Part shown: positions 62,549-64,000 of the stretch, piece after piece
How the letters are laid out: each line of letters begins with the position of its first letter
How positions within the stretch are numbered: the stretch's first letter is position 1
The notes under the pieces: generated by a model
What the model saw: only the letters and a program-made list of their open reading frames with translations
Databases searched by the model: none
What the model was told of the DNA's origin: nothing
Translations under genes and position numbers: made by a program
Assembly (NCBI GenBank): GCA_949361645.1
Contig: OX442422.1
Location: 3,669,137-3,733,136, forward strand
DNA: 64,000 bases
DNA from: Spongilla lacustris
Lineage: Eukaryota > Porifera > Demospongiae > Spongillida > Spongillidae
Direction of reading: 5' to 3'

Positions 62549-63236
62549 ACTTTTGTTTGAATTTATATTGTACTTCATCATTATTAAGATGCACATAATG
62601 TATGTATCACACATGCGTTGCTGGAGGTATTTGTTTTTTAATGGCGCACATGCATGCCATGAAACTTTTGATATCCAAGGATTTATTATCCAGGTGTTAT
62701 CCATTTGCATCAGAAAACACACACTCTACATCTGTTGTGCTGACATCTCCCTACACATAAGAGTAAGTAGCCTTAGTGAGCAAATAGCACATCTTACTTA
62801 ATGTATTAATCACCCGACATCCTAGACCTAGGACGCTATCGGTGCATGCAGGTAAGGTTATTAAGTTTTTAATCCAGCCAAGTTACACAGTACTGATTGA
62901 CTACTTTTGTCTATAAAGATTGCTATATCAACAGCAAGATACATCTTAAACAAAATAAACAAACAAGCTAGTTTATCATTTGCCATCATCAGAGCCGGCA
63001 CCAATTTATGTTTCCTAGGCTCTCGCATTAAATGGAGGAGTACATTGGATATAGGACTTACCTATATAGTAGAATAAAAAGTTAGTCCTTCTCTTAATCA
63101 TATTTCATATATGTTTTGTTTTATGTTTTATTTTTATTTTATTTTTCAATGATAGTAATATAATTTACACACAGTAATATAAGCATACAGGAATACATAC
63201 AAGATACATATAGAGCAATTATACAAATGTGAAAAC
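62549..63236. other. 3' flank of the SLC26 gene
   Basis: It should hold the 3' UTR. A possible polyadenylation signal AATAAA is at 62954-62959, about 400 bp after the stop. No gene was recognised. Confidence 0.5.
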
Positions 63237-63961
63237 CTATTCTAAGAAATCATCGCCTGGACCATCCTTACAGCCTGCACACCTTGCTAGCAGAGCTCTA
63301 GCATTTGCCCTCACCAGAGTTATGCTAAAATTTCCATACAGTCGGGTGATAGCCTGGGATTTGGAACAATGCAGCTGACAAGCTAGACATGATCCAAGCC
63401 GAGATAGAGTTTGCCTGGCTTCAGATCCCCAACACCCATAAAGTTCTACTGCAAGGGGGATACAAACCCAACCCAACTCATTGTACTTGAGGTCATTTGC
63501 AACATGCTTTCTCTGTTCTGCTGCATAAGCTGCAGACCCAGCTGTCACACTCGCTTCGGAAATTATTTCAGCACTGAGCGGTGATGTGACATTAAGGTCA
63601 AGTGCAACTGGTTTGCCTAATGACCAGTTAGGAATCAGAACATCAGCTGCGTGTAACCACATCACCACCACATTTGCATGTCAGGGAGTGATGGCCAAGG
63701 TGGTCCAGTGAATGGTTAGGGCAATACACACAAGTAGATCCTTCCGAGACCAATGCCTAACCACCACTTCAAAGCAATTTGAAATTCATTGGGCTCAAGG
63801 TGGGAATGTGATCCAGGTGAGGGTATTACAGATAACCAAGCTGAAGCATGGGGTGATGATATAGAGTGTAGACGAGCTTTATCAGGCATGGAGACAGAGT
63901 TATACAGCTCCATGAACTGAAGGTCTTCGAGTTTGGAAGACAGAACTTTTTGCCCATGCAC
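63237..63961 (-). pseudogene. Repeat-family protein fragment ([11 protein letters not shown] family), copy 2
   Basis: The - strand reads SSPHASAWLSVIPSPG, EFQIALKWWLG, then VLIPNWSLGKPVALDLNVTS, ASVTAGSAAYAAEQRKHVAN and [17 protein letters not shown]. It is better preserved than copy 1 at 21526-22434. A frame break lies near 63700. It is probably the C-terminal part of a transposable-element protein, just outside the SLC26 gene. Confidence 0.65.
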
Positions 63962-64000
63962 TGAGTCTGTGATGTCAATGGCTGAGATGGAGTCAGATGT

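Overview
The window looks like nuclear DNA of an invertebrate animal, most probably a sponge. The basis is intron-bearing genes with both very short (47-77 bp) and very long introns, an animal SLC26 anion transporter, and a dense mix of Ty3/gypsy, Ty1/copia, hAT, pogo and tyrosine-recombinase element remnants. Palindromic TACATGTA microsatellite is scattered through nearly all non-coding DNA. The phylum call is inference; there is nothing prokaryotic here.

Host genes: two SLC26 (SulP) transporter genes lie head to tail on the + strand. The first enters from the left edge and shows only its last five visible exons (574-3623), which encode most of the cytoplasmic STAS domain. The second is complete: 20 exons from 8411 to 62548, exactly 801 codons including the stop, with every junction in phase. 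Matching exon lengths in the STAS region (55 and 113 bp in both genes) show that the pair arose by tandem duplication. Between them (4614-7827, + strand) lies a broken gene whose first part resembles the N-terminal zinc-binding and RING region of RAG1, as in the molluscan N-RAG-TP elements. It retains two tiny introns but carries stops and frameshifts.

The second SLC26 gene has 2.4 kb of coding sequence spread over 54 kb because four introns have filled with mobile DNA. Intron 6 (16 kb) holds a hAT dimerisation fragment, a pogo/Tigger-like transposase gene with its own intron, gypsy pol debris, a tyrosine-recombinase fragment, a reverse-transcriptase-associated fragment, a DUF4371 hAT fragment and a full gypsy element with LTRs and a CCACC target duplication (24634-29401). 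Intron 14 (11 kb) holds several fold-back elements and a young gypsy element (40484-44982) whose flank is duplicated beyond it. Intron 15 holds copia debris and a deleted gypsy element (49200-53536) with another element inserted in its LTR. Intron 17 holds a hAT transposase broken by a gypsy element (54968-59548, ATCGA target duplication) and by a TTAA-flanked non-autonomous element (60371-61096).

Every coding remnant of a mobile element inside the SLC26 gene reads on the - strand, opposite to the host gene. Small inverted-repeat elements occur throughout. No tRNA, rRNA or CRISPR was found.
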